A stretch of DNA of 64,000 nt, from assembly GCA_013289715.1 (NCBI GenBank), contig JABCZJ010000004.1, positions 1 to 64,000 on the forward strand, read 5' to 3'. This DNA is from Acidobacteriota bacterium. Its GTDB lineage: Bacteria > Acidobacteriota > Terriglobia > Acidiferrales > UBA7541. The stretch's first letter is position 1. Every line of letters begins with the position of its first letter. Positions 55,102 to 63,489 of this stretch are shown here, piece after piece. The notes beneath the pieces are model-generated. The model was not told the DNA's origin. It saw only the letters and a program-made list of their open reading frames with translations, and did no database searches. The translations under genes and the position numbers were made by a program.

Positions 55102-56628
55102 CTAATTCCCGCCCGTCGCCGCCTGCGCTGCGGGCTTGCGTGGCAGCAGGTCCGGCAACTGCGCGACGTTGTACGCCCACACCGTCATCACCTGCGCGCC
55201 TTCGACGAGATCAGGTTCGTGCGCTTGGTCAAAAGTGTCCGCCTGGGAGTGATGGGTTTCGAAATATTGCGCGGGATCCTGCACGCAGAAAAATCCGGGC
55301 ACGCCCGCCTCCTCGAACGATGCGTGATCGCTGCCGGTCATCCATCGCTCGCTTAGCTCGAGCAATCCCAGAGAGTGCAGCGGCGCCACCACTTTGTCCA
55401 TCACTTCGCGGTCCTGATAATTGCGCATCAGGCTGATGCTGATCACGCGGCCGGTGCCGACGTCGTGAATCAGCGCCGCGGAAAATTTGGGCAATTCATC
55501 TCTGTGCGCCGCGACGTACGCGCGTGAGCCGTTCAAGCCCTGCTCTTCGCCGGAAAACAACACGAAGCGGATGGTGCGCTTCGGCCGCAGGCCGGATTTC
55601 TGCAGCGCTCGCGCGGCTTCCATGACAATCGTGGAGCCTGTGCCATTGTCCGTGGACCCGGTGCCCAAATCCCAGGAATCCAGATGTGCGCCGAGCAGCA
55701 CGACTTCATCGGGCTTTTCGCTGCCGCGAATTTCCGCGACGGTGTTGTAGACTTCCACCGGCTTGTCGCCGATGGAATTCGTGAGGTTGAGTTCCACTTC
55801 CACCGGGCCGCGCTGCAGCAGCCGCCAGATCAATCCGTAGCTTTCCGAGGAAACGAACGCCGCCGGAATTGGCGCGATGTCGTAGTTGCGTCCGCCGAGT
55901 CCCGTCATGTTCAGCAATCCATCGGGCTTGCCGGAATCCGTGAGCGTTGCCAGTACGCCTTCGTTCTTGAAAAATTCGGCGCGCGCTCGTACGAATTCGC
56001 GGTATCCGGGAGGCGGGGTGATCTGCGCGCCCGGACGATGCGGCGCCACCAGCACAATCGAGTCGCCGTAAGGGATCGTCACGGGACTGGGCGCGGGTTG
56101 GCCGGCAGGCGGCAGCAGCGCGGGCTCTGCGGAAATCACAATCGCGCCCTTCAGCTTTCCTTTATATTGCGCGAGATCGTCGACCGACTGCGCTTTCACG
56201 TACACCACCGGCCCACGCACCGGGCCGTTTGTGGATGGCGCCCAGGCGTACGACGCAATCGCGAGCGGATGCAACGCTGGGCTGATGATGCTTCCGTTCG
56301 CGGCGCCGCGTCCCCACGCGTGCGCGATGGTCCACGATTCCAGATGGGGATTCGCGACGCCGTAATCGGCGAATTTCTGTCGCGTCCAGTCGTTGGCCTT
56401 CTTCAGATTTTCCGAACCGGTGAGCCGCGCGCCGATCATGTCTGAAAGGTATTCGAGGTTGGACATGATCTCGTTGTGATCGCGCACTTCCGCCAGAATC
56501 TTGTCGTCGGCTTCGGTATTCGGGTCTTTCGCCGCGGTCGCCGGTTGTTGCGCGCGAATCGCAGCCCGGCCGCTCGCCATCGCAGCAATCACAACCAAGA
56601 CCACAATGGACACGCATCGAACTCTCAC
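55102..56628 (-). CDS. Exported M28 family metallopeptidase
   Basis: 508 residues with a signal peptide (residues 1 to about 26). Di-zinc M28 aminopeptidase/carboxypeptidase Q-like: ligands in GAHLDSWDLGTGSTDNGTG (His, Asp), SGEEQGLNGS (catalytic Glu and zinc Glu), an Asp in ALIHDVGTG, and a His in FETHHSQADTFD. A PA-type insert domain (about 130-260) splits the chain before the peptidase core. The GTG at 56628 has AGGGAG 7 nt upstream. Likely trims peptides in the periplasm. Ends 33 bp before dtd on the same strand. Confidence 0.9.
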   Translation of the reverse strand: MRVRCVSIVVLVVIAAMASGRAAIRAQQPATAAKDPNTEADDKILAEVRDHNEIMSNLEYLSDMIGARLTGSENLKKANDWTRQKFADYGVANPHLESWTIAHAWGRGAANGSIISPALHPLAIASYAWAPSTNGPVRGPVVYVKAQSVDDLAQYKGKLKGAIVISAEPALLPPAGQPAPSPVTIPYGDSIVLVAPHRPGAQITPPPGYREFVRARAEFFKNEGVLATLTDSGKPDGLLNMTGLGGRNYDIAPIPAAFVSSESYGLIWRLLQRGPVEVELNLTNSIGDKPVEVYNTVAEIRGSEKPDEVVLLGAHLDSWDLGTGSTDNGTGSTIVMEAARALQKSGLRPKRTIRFVLFSGEEQGLNGSRAYVAAHRDELPKFSAALIHDVGTGRVISISLMRNYQDREVMDKVVAPLHSLGLLELSERWMTGSDHASFEEAGVPGFFCVQDPAQYFETHHSQADTFDQAHEPDLVEGAQVMTVWAYNVAQLPDLLPRKPAAQAATGGN

Positions 56629-56823
56629 CTAATTCTCCCTTTCGATCGCAGCAGTTCAGTGCTCGTAAGGACGGATGATTCTATGCGCTGCATAGCTCGA
56701 AAACAATGCGCGCGAAATCTCGAGTACTAGACGCGCCGGGCGCGAAGCGCGTTTCGCCGCCGCGGTTCTCAGCGCGATGAAAGTGTGCTAGAAACGGAAG
56801 CGCTGCTGGAGAAAGGCGAAACA

Positions 56824-57411
56824 TTGAAACTTGCATTGATCGGAACGCATGGAGTGGGCAAGACCACTCTGGCGTATGAAATCTGCTCGCTGCTGAAGAA
56901 GGCCCACTACAACGTGGAGCTGGTAACCGAAGTGGCGCGGCGCTCGCCGTTCCCGGTGAACGCCGCGACGACGATCGAGGGGCAGCTGTGGATTCTGCAC
57001 GCGCAGATTGCCGCGGAACTCGACGCCGCGCGCAGCGCGCCGCACCTGATTGCCGACCGCGCGGTGCTCGATAATTATTGTTACCTGGTAAATAAATTCG
57101 GGCGCCAGCCGCAACTGGAATCATGGCTCGCCTGGTGGATGGATACGTACTCGATTCTGATTGGCGTGCCGCCCGTCGAAGCGGATATCCCCGCGGATGG
57201 ATTTCGATCCGAGGATCGCGCGTTTCAGCGGCGTATTCATGACCTGCTGATTGAATTGCTGTCCTCGGCGCCATTCAACAATTTGCGCGCGCCGGTCATA
57301 TGGCTCGAGCCCGCGGAACGGCGCCTCTGGGCCGAGCGCATTTTCGACGCTGCGGCTCCATTTCTTGCGCCAGCGGCCGTCGCGCGCGCGGGCGAAGGGG
57401 CGGCGCGCTGA
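56824..57411 (+). CDS. NadR-like AAA ATPase/kinase
   Basis: 195 residues from a TTG at 56824 (AAAGG upstream); a GTG at 56785 would add 13 residues. The P-loop is GTHGVGKTT at the start, followed by EVARRSPFPVN (a lid-like segment) and a Walker B-like LIADRAVLDNY. The pattern resembles the ribosylnicotinamide kinase half of NadR and the AAA_28 family, which phosphorylate small molecules; the substrate is not determined. The MFS gene begins 17 bp after its stop, so they are probably one operon. Confidence 0.8.
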   Translation: MKLALIGTHGVGKTTLAYEICSLLKKAHYNVELVTEVARRSPFPVNAATTIEGQLWILHAQIAAELDAARSAPHLIADRAVLDNYCYLVNKFGRQPQLESWLAWWMDTYSILIGVPPVEADIPADGFRSEDRAFQRRIHDLLIELLSSAPFNNLRAPVIWLEPAERRLWAERIFDAAAPFLAPAAVARAGEGAAR

Positions 57412-57428
57412 CGGGCGGCACACGAACC

Positions 57429-58646
57429 ATGAAAGCTTCCTCTCAAGCATCTCTACCTGCCCCGATGTCTCCGCCGAAAGCCTGGCTCAAGCGCGGAGTT
57501 TTGGGCATTGGCCTTGCGAGTCTGTTCTCCGACTGGGGCCATGAAGCGGCGACGGCGATTCTGCCCGCGTTTCTCGCGAGCTTGGGCGCGCCAGCGTTCG
57601 CGCTGGGTGTGATCGAGGGCGTTTCGGATGGGCTATCGAGTTTCGCGAAATTGGCGGGCGGCTGGATCGCGGATCGTCCGCGATTGCGCAAGCCGACCGG
57701 GATTATCGGATATTTCGCCACGGGGCTTTCGACGTTCGCGTACGCCTTTGCGCCAAGCTGGCCGGCAATTCTGGTGATGCGCGCGCTTGGATGGGTGGGG
57801 CGCGGCAGCCGCGGCCCATCGCGCGACACACTGCTGGCCGACTGCGTCGCGCCGGAACAGCAGGGCCGCGCGTTTGGATTCGAACGCGCGATGGATACGA
57901 TCGGCGCGGTGCTCGGCCCGTTGTGCGCGACGGCATTGCTGGGAACGCTGGGCGCGCGGGGAGTCTTGCGCTGGACTCTGCTGCCCGGCGTCGCCGCCGG
58001 ATTGGCGTTCGCGTTTCTCGCGCCTAAGGGAATTCCGGATGAAGGCCACCGCGCACCGAGCTTTGTCTCCAGCTTCGCGCAGCTTCCGAAAACGTATTGG
58101 CATTTTCTTACGGGAGTTTTTGCGCATGGCATCGGCGATTTTGCGCCCACGCTGTTGATACTTCGCGCGGGACAAATTCTGACGCCGCATTATGGCTTTG
58201 CGCGTGCTTCGGCCATCGCCGTGGGGCTTTACACTTTCTATAATTTTATGGATGCGGCGGCATCGTACCCGGCCGGCGCGCTCGCCGACCGCATCGGCAA
58301 GCGCGGACTGCTGGCAGTCGGATATCTCTTCGCGGTAGTGGCGTTTGCGGGATTTATTGTCGAGCCGCCGACGATTCCGGTGCTCGCGATCCTGTTCGGC
58401 CTGGCGGGAATTCATGGCGCGGTGCAGCAATCGGTGGAAAAATCGCTCGCTGCCGAATTGCTTCCCGCTGCCAATCGCGGTTCCGGATTCGGCGTGCTGG
58501 CCACGGTCAATGGCGTGGGCGACTTGATATCGAGCGTCGCAGTGGGCGTGCTGTGGTCGAGCGTAAGCCCCAACGCTGGATTTATTTATGCCGGCGCGTT
58601 CACGCTGCTGGGCGCGATTCTGATTTATTTTTATACGGGGCGTTAG
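57429..58646 (+). CDS. MFS transporter
   Basis: 405 residues, 12 predicted membrane helices. Family signs are GLASLFSDWGHEAATAILPAFLASLG at the first helix, the loop ADRPRLRKPTGIIGYF after helix 2, RALGWVGRGSRGPSRDTLLADCV and the second-half ADRIGKRGLLAVGY repeat. This resembles the YjiJ/YqgE-like efflux group more than sugar symporters. The substrate is unknown. ATG 57429 has no strong ribosome site, consistent with translational coupling to the ATPase gene. Its stop overlaps the fpg stop. Confidence 0.85.
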   Translation: MKASSQASLPAPMSPPKAWLKRGVLGIGLASLFSDWGHEAATAILPAFLASLGAPAFALGVIEGVSDGLSSFAKLAGGWIADRPRLRKPTGIIGYFATGLSTFAYAFAPSWPAILVMRALGWVGRGSRGPSRDTLLADCVAPEQQGRAFGFERAMDTIGAVLGPLCATALLGTLGARGVLRWTLLPGVAAGLAFAFLAPKGIPDEGHRAPSFVSSFAQLPKTYWHFLTGVFAHGIGDFAPTLLILRAGQILTPHYGFARASAIAVGLYTFYNFMDAAASYPAGALADRIGKRGLLAVGYLFAVVAFAGFIVEPPTIPVLAILFGLAGIHGAVQQSVEKSLAAELLPAANRGSGFGVLATVNGVGDLISSVAVGVLWSSVSPNAGFIYAGAFTLLGAILIYFYTGR

Positions 58647-59554
58647 CGCTTTGCTTTGCTGCGGGAGCGCAGGGCACGTTTGCGGCTGCGCTGCTTTGCG
58701 ACCTTGCGTGGCTTTCTTCGTTTCGGTGGCGCGGGCTGGCATTGCGGACAGAAATGGCTGCTGCGCCCTGCAACAATGATGCGTCGGATGATCGCGGCGC
58801 AGCGGGCACATTTTTTGCCGTCGCGCTGATAGGCGCGATGTTTTTGCTGAAATTCTCCGCGCCCGCCATCCAGATCGACGTAATCCGAGACGGAAGAACC
58901 GCGCAGCCGAATCGCCTCGCGCAAAATGTGCTGCACCGCGCGATGCAGCCGGCGTAGCTCGTCATCTTTCAGCCTGGCGCCGATCTTTTCCGGATGGATT
59001 CTCGCGCGCCACAGGCTTTCATCCGCATAAATATTACCAATTCCGCGCACCACGGCCTGGTTCAGCAGGACTGCCTTGATGCGCGACTTGCGCGCTTGAA
59101 TGCGCGTGCGGAATTCTCCTTCGCTGATCTCCAGCGGTTCCAGACCCAAGCCGCCGAGGACACGTTCGTGCGCACCGTTTGCCAGCAGCGCCATACGCCC
59201 GAACCTGCGCACATCGTTATAACGAAGTTCGCGGCCATCATCGAGCGCGAGGAACACGTGGGTGTGCAGCGGCACGGGCGTCTCCGGCGGGCAGACGCTG
59301 AGCTTGCCGGTCATGCCGAGATGAATCAGCAGCGATGTCTGTTCGGCGGGGGTCTTGCGCGGCTCCAGGTCCAACAGCAGATACTTTCCGAGCCTGCGGA
59401 TACGCGCAAACGTGCTGCCGGGCAAATCCTGTTCCAGCGCCGCGGGGTCGTCAATAAAATCCGTTTTGCCCAGGCGCACGCTCAGAACCCGTCGTCCAGG
59501 CAGCACTTCCCGCAATCCGCGCGCTACGGTTTCGACTTCAGGCAGTTCCGGCAT
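58643..59554 (-). CDS. mutM: Formamidopyrimidine-DNA glycosylase
   Basis: 303 residues. Excises 8-oxoguanine and formamidopyrimidines and nicks the strand. Starts MPELPEVETV (catalytic Pro and Glu after Met removal) at ATG 59554; upstream codons from 59566 are excluded because the N-terminal Pro must be exposed. Lys in RRLGKYLLL, the helix-two-turn-helix GIGNIYADESLWRARIHP, and a C4 zinc finger (CARCAA...FCPQC) with its Arg are present. Unusual is a tail of about 30 residues past the finger, nearly all Lys/Arg/Ser/Pro. The stop codon overlaps the MFS stop (TTAG on the map). Confidence 0.93.
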   Translation of the reverse strand: MPELPEVETVARGLREVLPGRRVLSVRLGKTDFIDDPAALEQDLPGSTFARIRRLGKYLLLDLEPRKTPAEQTSLLIHLGMTGKLSVCPPETPVPLHTHVFLALDDGRELRYNDVRRFGRMALLANGAHERVLGGLGLEPLEISEGEFRTRIQARKSRIKAVLLNQAVVRGIGNIYADESLWRARIHPEKIGARLKDDELRRLHRAVQHILREAIRLRGSSVSDYVDLDGGRGEFQQKHRAYQRDGKKCARCAAIIRRIIVAGRSSHFCPQCQPAPPKRRKPRKVAKQRSRKRALRSRSKAKR

Positions 59555-59684
59555 TCGAGGCCTCACAACAAAGGTAGCACAATCGAGGAATGCTCTCGCG
59601 CCGAGGATATGTTCGTCCAGTCAAGCAAACGGAATATGTTAAACTCCCGCGGCTTCCGCAAAGACAGAAAGGGAGGAAGACAAA

Positions 59685-60923
59685 ATGCGCAAATTGTTGC
59701 TCGTGGTGTGCTTGCTGCTGGCCGTTCCCGCGTGGGCGCAAACGATCGTTATTCGCGCCGGGAACCTGATTGACCCCGCGACTGGCGCGGTTTCAAAAAA
59801 TCAGATCATCCTCGTGAAGGACAAGAAAATCGTGGAAGTTGGCGCGAATCTAGCAATTCCCAAGGACAGCGCCGTCATTGATCTGTCGAATGAATGGGTG
59901 ATGCCAGGGGTCATGGACGCGCACACGCACGTCACGCAGAGCGTGAAATATTTTCGGGAGCTCGATCATAACTATCTTATCGAAGCCACGGGCCAGCGCG
60001 CCCTGCGCGGGCTGTACGAGTCTCAGATCCTGCTCAATGCGGGGATCACCACGGTACGCGACGTCGGCAACGACGCAAATTTCGCGGCCGTAGATCTGCG
60101 GAAGGCGATTGACGCGGGATGGTTCGTCGGCCCGACGGTGCAAACCGCGGGCAAAATCATCGCGCCCTTTGGAGGTCAAAGCCGCGGAATTCCGCAGGAG
60201 ATTGGGCCGTTCTGGCGATTTGAATATTACGATGCGGATAATCCGGAAGAAATCCGCAAAGCCGTCCGCGAAAATATTTTTTACGGCGCCGATCTGATCA
60301 AGCTGGTCGCCGACAATAGCGATTACCATTATTCCCTGGAAGAAATCCGCGCGGCCGTGGACGAAGCGCACCATGCCGGACGTCCCGTGGCCGTGCACGT
60401 GCTAGGCGGAGAGGCGGCGGATAATGTAATCGCAGGAGGCGTGGATTCCATCGAGCATGGATTCTTTCTAAGCGACGAGCAGTTGCGGCGGATGAAAGAA
60501 AAGGGAATCTTTCTTTCCAGCACGGACTTCCCGTCCGTCCATTTTGCAGCCGGCGAATTCGCAAACGCTGAAAAGATCGGCGCGGCAATTATAGACCGGC
60601 TGCAGCGCGCTTATAAAGTCGGCGTGAAGCTCGCCTTCTCCACGGACATCGTTACCGACTACAAAGACGAAAACCGCGCGCAAATGACCTGGGATTATCT
60701 GGCCGTGTGGCGCGCGGCGGGCGTTCCTAACGCGGAAATTCTGAAGAGCATGACCACCAACGACGCCGAGCTGCTGCGAATTCAAAAGGAACGCGGTGCA
60801 ATCGCCGCGGGCCTCTACGCGGATATCATCGCCATGCCGTCCAGTCCACTCGACGACATCGAGTCGCTACGAAAGGTTGATTTCGTGATGAAGAACGGCG
60901 CGGTGGTGCGAAAGCCGCGCTGA
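59685..60923 (+). CDS. Exported amidohydrolase (imidazolonepropionase-like)
   Basis: 412 residues with a signal peptide (MRKLLLVVCLLLAVPAWAQ). TIM-barrel amidohydrolase: DAHTHVTQ (two zinc His), a Lys in ADLIKLVADN that may be carboxylated, AVHVLGG and SIEHGFFLS (two more His) and FSTDIV (Asp). The family includes Xaa-Pro or Xaa-Arg dipeptidases and prolidases, which fits a periplasmic location. GGGAGGAAG precedes the ATG. It meets the cyclase-family gene tail to tail with no bases between the stops (TGATCA). Confidence 0.9.
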   Translation: MRKLLLVVCLLLAVPAWAQTIVIRAGNLIDPATGAVSKNQIILVKDKKIVEVGANLAIPKDSAVIDLSNEWVMPGVMDAHTHVTQSVKYFRELDHNYLIEATGQRALRGLYESQILLNAGITTVRDVGNDANFAAVDLRKAIDAGWFVGPTVQTAGKIIAPFGGQSRGIPQEIGPFWRFEYYDADNPEEIRKAVRENIFYGADLIKLVADNSDYHYSLEEIRAAVDEAHHAGRPVAVHVLGGEAADNVIAGGVDSIEHGFFLSDEQLRRMKEKGIFLSSTDFPSVHFAAGEFANAEKIGAAIIDRLQRAYKVGVKLAFSTDIVTDYKDENRAQMTWDYLAVWRAAGVPNAEILKSMTTNDAELLRIQKERGAIAAGLYADIIAMPSSPLDDIESLRKVDFVMKNGAVVRKPR

Positions 60924-61775
60924 TCATTTCGACGGGAGGATTGCGAAGACGCGCACCGGCCCGCCGGAGCCCCCTTCGAGTTTGATGGGCGCGGAAATCA
61001 GGAAGGCGCCGACTTCGGGCAATTGGTCCAGGCTCGCGAGGTTTTCCAGTTGGTACAGCCCGGCTGGCAGCGTCACGCGGTGTACTTCAAAATCCTTCGA
61101 CGGGCCGAAGTCAATGCTGAGCGTGTCAATTCCCAAGCCCACGGCGCCGCGCTCGATAAGAAGCCTGGCGGCTTCGACTGAAAATCCTGGAAAGTGCATC
61201 ACCCCGGCGGCGTCCATGTTGCGGTAGCGCGCCTGGTCCGGCCAGCGTGAAGACCAGCCGGTGCGCAGCAGCACCACCGCACCCGCGGGAATCCGCCCGT
61301 GCACCGCTTCCCATTTTTCCAAGCGCATCACGCGCAGACGATAATCCGGATCTTTGGCGACCTCTTCGCGGACATCAATCACCACGGCGGGCGCGAAGAG
61401 ATGCTCCACCGGAATTTGATCCAGGAACTCCTTCCCCGGAGGAAAATGCGCGGGCGCATCCATGTGCGTGCCGTAGTGTTCCAGCATCCAGAAGCTGCGC
61501 GCGAAGTAGCCATCCTTCTCCGGTGTGGCGACCACCTTGGCTTCAAACGTGCGATCGTCTCCAGGCCACGCGGGCAGCTTGCCGTTGATTGCGTAGGTCA
61601 TGTCCACTACGCGCGTGCTGCCGTCCGAGACTCCGCGCAACCAAGCTTGCGGCGAAACTGTTTTCTTGCTTTGCGGAGCCGAGGGCGAGGCGGCGCGCAA
61701 GCGCACGAAGCCACATACAAAAAAAACGCAGGCCAGCGCTGCGCTCGAAAAAATGACGACGGACCGTTTGTACAT
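60924..61775 (-). CDS. Exported cyclase-family (kynurenine formamidase-like) hydrolase
   Basis: 283 residues. Signal or anchor at the N-terminus (VVIFSSAALACVFFVCGFV). The metal-binding signature HYGTHMDAPAHF fits the H-x-G-T-H-x-D-x-P-x-H pattern of the cyclase/formamidase superfamily; GLGIDTLSIDFG and HRVTLPAGLYQLENL complete it. ATG 61775 follows AGGAGG; the upstream frame to 62024 has no support. Substrate unknown; hydrolysis of an amide or lactone outside the cytoplasm is likely. Confidence 0.87.
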   Translation of the reverse strand: MYKRSVVIFSSAALACVFFVCGFVRLRAASPSAPQSKKTVSPQAWLRGVSDGSTRVVDMTYAINGKLPAWPGDDRTFEAKVVATPEKDGYFARSFWMLEHYGTHMDAPAHFPPGKEFLDQIPVEHLFAPAVVIDVREEVAKDPDYRLRVMRLEKWEAVHGRIPAGAVVLLRTGWSSRWPDQARYRNMDAAGVMHFPGFSVEAARLLIERGAVGLGIDTLSIDFGPSKDFEVHRVTLPAGLYQLENLASLDQLPEVGAFLISAPIKLEGGSGGPVRVFAILPSK

Positions 61776-61875
61776 TAGAAGAGCCTCCTGCAAAGAATGC
61801 GGTCGTGGCGACGCATTGTATTTCGAACTTAACATCGTGATTTCTGAGGCCGATCTATCGAGCGCAGCGGCAGAC

Positions 61876-62334
61876 TCAGGGTAATGGGATGCCAGGGGAA
61901 GCAACGATGCCCGCCATGCGCAGAATTTCGGAATATTCTTCGTCGGTGAGCGGGCAGACGGTGAGGCGCGTGTTCTTGAGGAACTTGATCTTGCGCAGCA
62001 GTTTGTTTTCGCGCAACTCGGCAAGCGTCACCTGCCGTGGCAGGCGCTCGATGGCCCGCAGGTCCATCACCATTTTCTTGGGATCGTTCTCGTGCGGATC
62101 CGGATACGGGTCGCGGCTCACTTCCGCCAGGGCATAGAGCGCGTGCTCGGGCTTGCCGTGGTACGCCAGCGCACGGTCGCCCTTGTGAATTTGCTTAAGC
62201 TGACGAATCGCGTCGGGACGATGCCCGGCGTGCCGCCACATTTCCTTGCCTTTCACGAAAAGGGTGTCCCAGTGGTAGACGCGCGGGTCTACCGCCAGCA
62301 GCCAGCGCCTTGCTTTGTGGGGAGGTTGCGTCAT
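61876..62334 (-). CDS. EVE domain protein
   Basis: 152 residues: RRWLLAVDPRVYHWDTLFVKGKEMWRHAGHR cut after the first part, then QLKQIHKGDRALAYHGKPEHALYALAEVSRDPYPDP, DLRAIERLPRQVTLAELREN and a SEILRMAGI end. EVE is a PUA-like fold that binds modified bases in DNA or RNA, as in human THYN1. No partner domain such as a McrB-type GTPase is fused, and no restriction genes are close, so a housekeeping RNA or DNA role is more likely than defence. Confidence 0.85.
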   Translation of the reverse strand: MTQPPHKARRWLLAVDPRVYHWDTLFVKGKEMWRHAGHRPDAIRQLKQIHKGDRALAYHGKPEHALYALAEVSRDPYPDPHENDPKKMVMDLRAIERLPRQVTLAELRENKLLRKIKFLKNTRLTVCPLTDEEYSEILRMAGIVASPGIPLP

Positions 62335-62470
62335 CCGTCAAAAAGTGTCGGGCGAACTATACACGGAAGACGGAAAAAATGGCGAACTTTGTAATAGGAA
62401 TTTTGGAGGTGATGCCAGCGCCGGTAAATCGTGGCACTGTACAAGTGTGAAACTGGCGCTAAGTGTCTTG

Positions 62471-62776
62471 TTAACCTAGGTCTACGTAGATGTCATCGCC
62501 CCGGATCTCAACCGCGTAGCACTGCACGCCCACGGTAGGATTGGTGGTCAGCTTGCCGGTCGTCACGTCGTATTTCCAACCGTGCCACGGACATACGACG
62601 ACCTGGCCCTCCAGTTCACCTTCGCCGAGAGGGCCACCCCGGTGCAAGCATACGTTATTGATTGCAAAGAGTTTACCTTCAACGTTGGCTAGCGCAATGT
62701 TCTTGCCGTCTATGTCAAACTCGCGGATCGTTCCGGGTGGTATTTCATCCTTCTTCGCTGTGCGCAGAAAGGGCAT
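62471..62776 (-). CDS. Rieske [2Fe-2S] ferredoxin
   Basis: 101 residues, single domain, no signal peptide. Cluster ligands: C43 and H45 in CLHRGG, C62 and H65 in CPWHGWKYD. This is the soluble NirD/BphF-like ferredoxin form, feeding electrons to an oxygenase or acting on its own. GGAGAGG precedes the ATG at 62776. It follows nuoB on the same strand with 81 bp between; no oxygenase is in the window. Confidence 0.92.
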   Translation of the reverse strand: MPFLRTAKKDEIPPGTIREFDIDGKNIALANVEGKLFAINNVCLHRGGPLGEGELEGQVVVCPWHGWKYDVTTGKLTTNPTVGVQCYAVEIRGDDIYVDLG

Positions 62777-62857
62777 CGCGTGATCCTCTCCAAACTGGCT
62801 GGTGCGGGCGAGTTTCTGAGCCCCTAGGGCGCCTAGCCAGCCATCGTTCCTGATATC

Positions 62858-63418
62858 TTAACGGGGTGCGGGAGACTGGGCGACCATTACGCCCTCTTTG
62901 AAGTCTTGCACCATCTCGGGTTTCAAGCGCACAGCCGTCGGGCGCTTCGCCAGTGACATCTGGTCGATCTTGTCCTGCAATTTCAGCAGCGCGTAGAAAA
63001 GCCCTTCCGGCCGCGGCGGGCATCCAATCACGTACACATCCACCGGCACGATGCGGTCCACGCCCTGCAGCACCGAATACACATTAAAGGGGCCACCGAC
63101 GCTGGAGCAGGCGCCCATCGAGATGCACCACTTCGGGTCCGGCATCTGGTCCCACACGCGCTTCAGCACCGGAGACATTTTCAGCGTTACCGTGCCGGCG
63201 ACGATCATCAGGTCTGCCTGGCGCGGCGAAGGACGAAACACTTCGGCGCCGAATCGCGCGATATCGAAGCGCGAAGTGGTGGAAGCGATCATTTCGATGG
63301 CGCAACAGGCGAGTCCGAAGGTCAGCGGCCAGATCGCGCTTTTGCGCGCCCAATTAAAAACGTAATCAACGGTGGAAAGGACGTAACTGCGTTCGAAGCG
63401 GTTGTCGAGAACCCCCAT
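62858..63418 (-). CDS. nuoB: NADH-quinone oxidoreductase subunit B
   Basis: 186 residues. Complex I subunit that holds the terminal cluster N2. All four Cys ligands are present: C38-C39 (LACCAIEM), C104 (SMGACSS) and C133 (IGCPPRPEG). GGGAG precedes ATG 63418; TTG/GTG codons upstream are possible. In the usual nuo operon this gene sits between nuoA and nuoC. Here it is flanked by a methyltransferase (50 bp upstream) and a Rieske gene (downstream), so it is separated from the rest of complex I. Confidence 0.93.
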   Translation of the reverse strand: MGVLDNRFERSYVLSTVDYVFNWARKSAIWPLTFGLACCAIEMIASTTSRFDIARFGAEVFRPSPRQADLMIVAGTVTLKMSPVLKRVWDQMPDPKWCISMGACSSVGGPFNVYSVLQGVDRIVPVDVYVIGCPPRPEGLFYALLKLQDKIDQMSLAKRPTAVRLKPEMVQDFKEGVMVAQSPAPR

Positions 63419-63489
63419 CACGTCTCCCGGACCCCACAAACTTGGCGAGTATAGCGACGGGCGTCGCGCGAGTCAAACAACGCGTTCCC

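Noticed and set aside
61876..62334. EVE protein as part of a modified-base defence system
   Set aside because: No restriction endonuclease, McrB-like GTPase or methylase partner is adjacent, and the domain stands alone.
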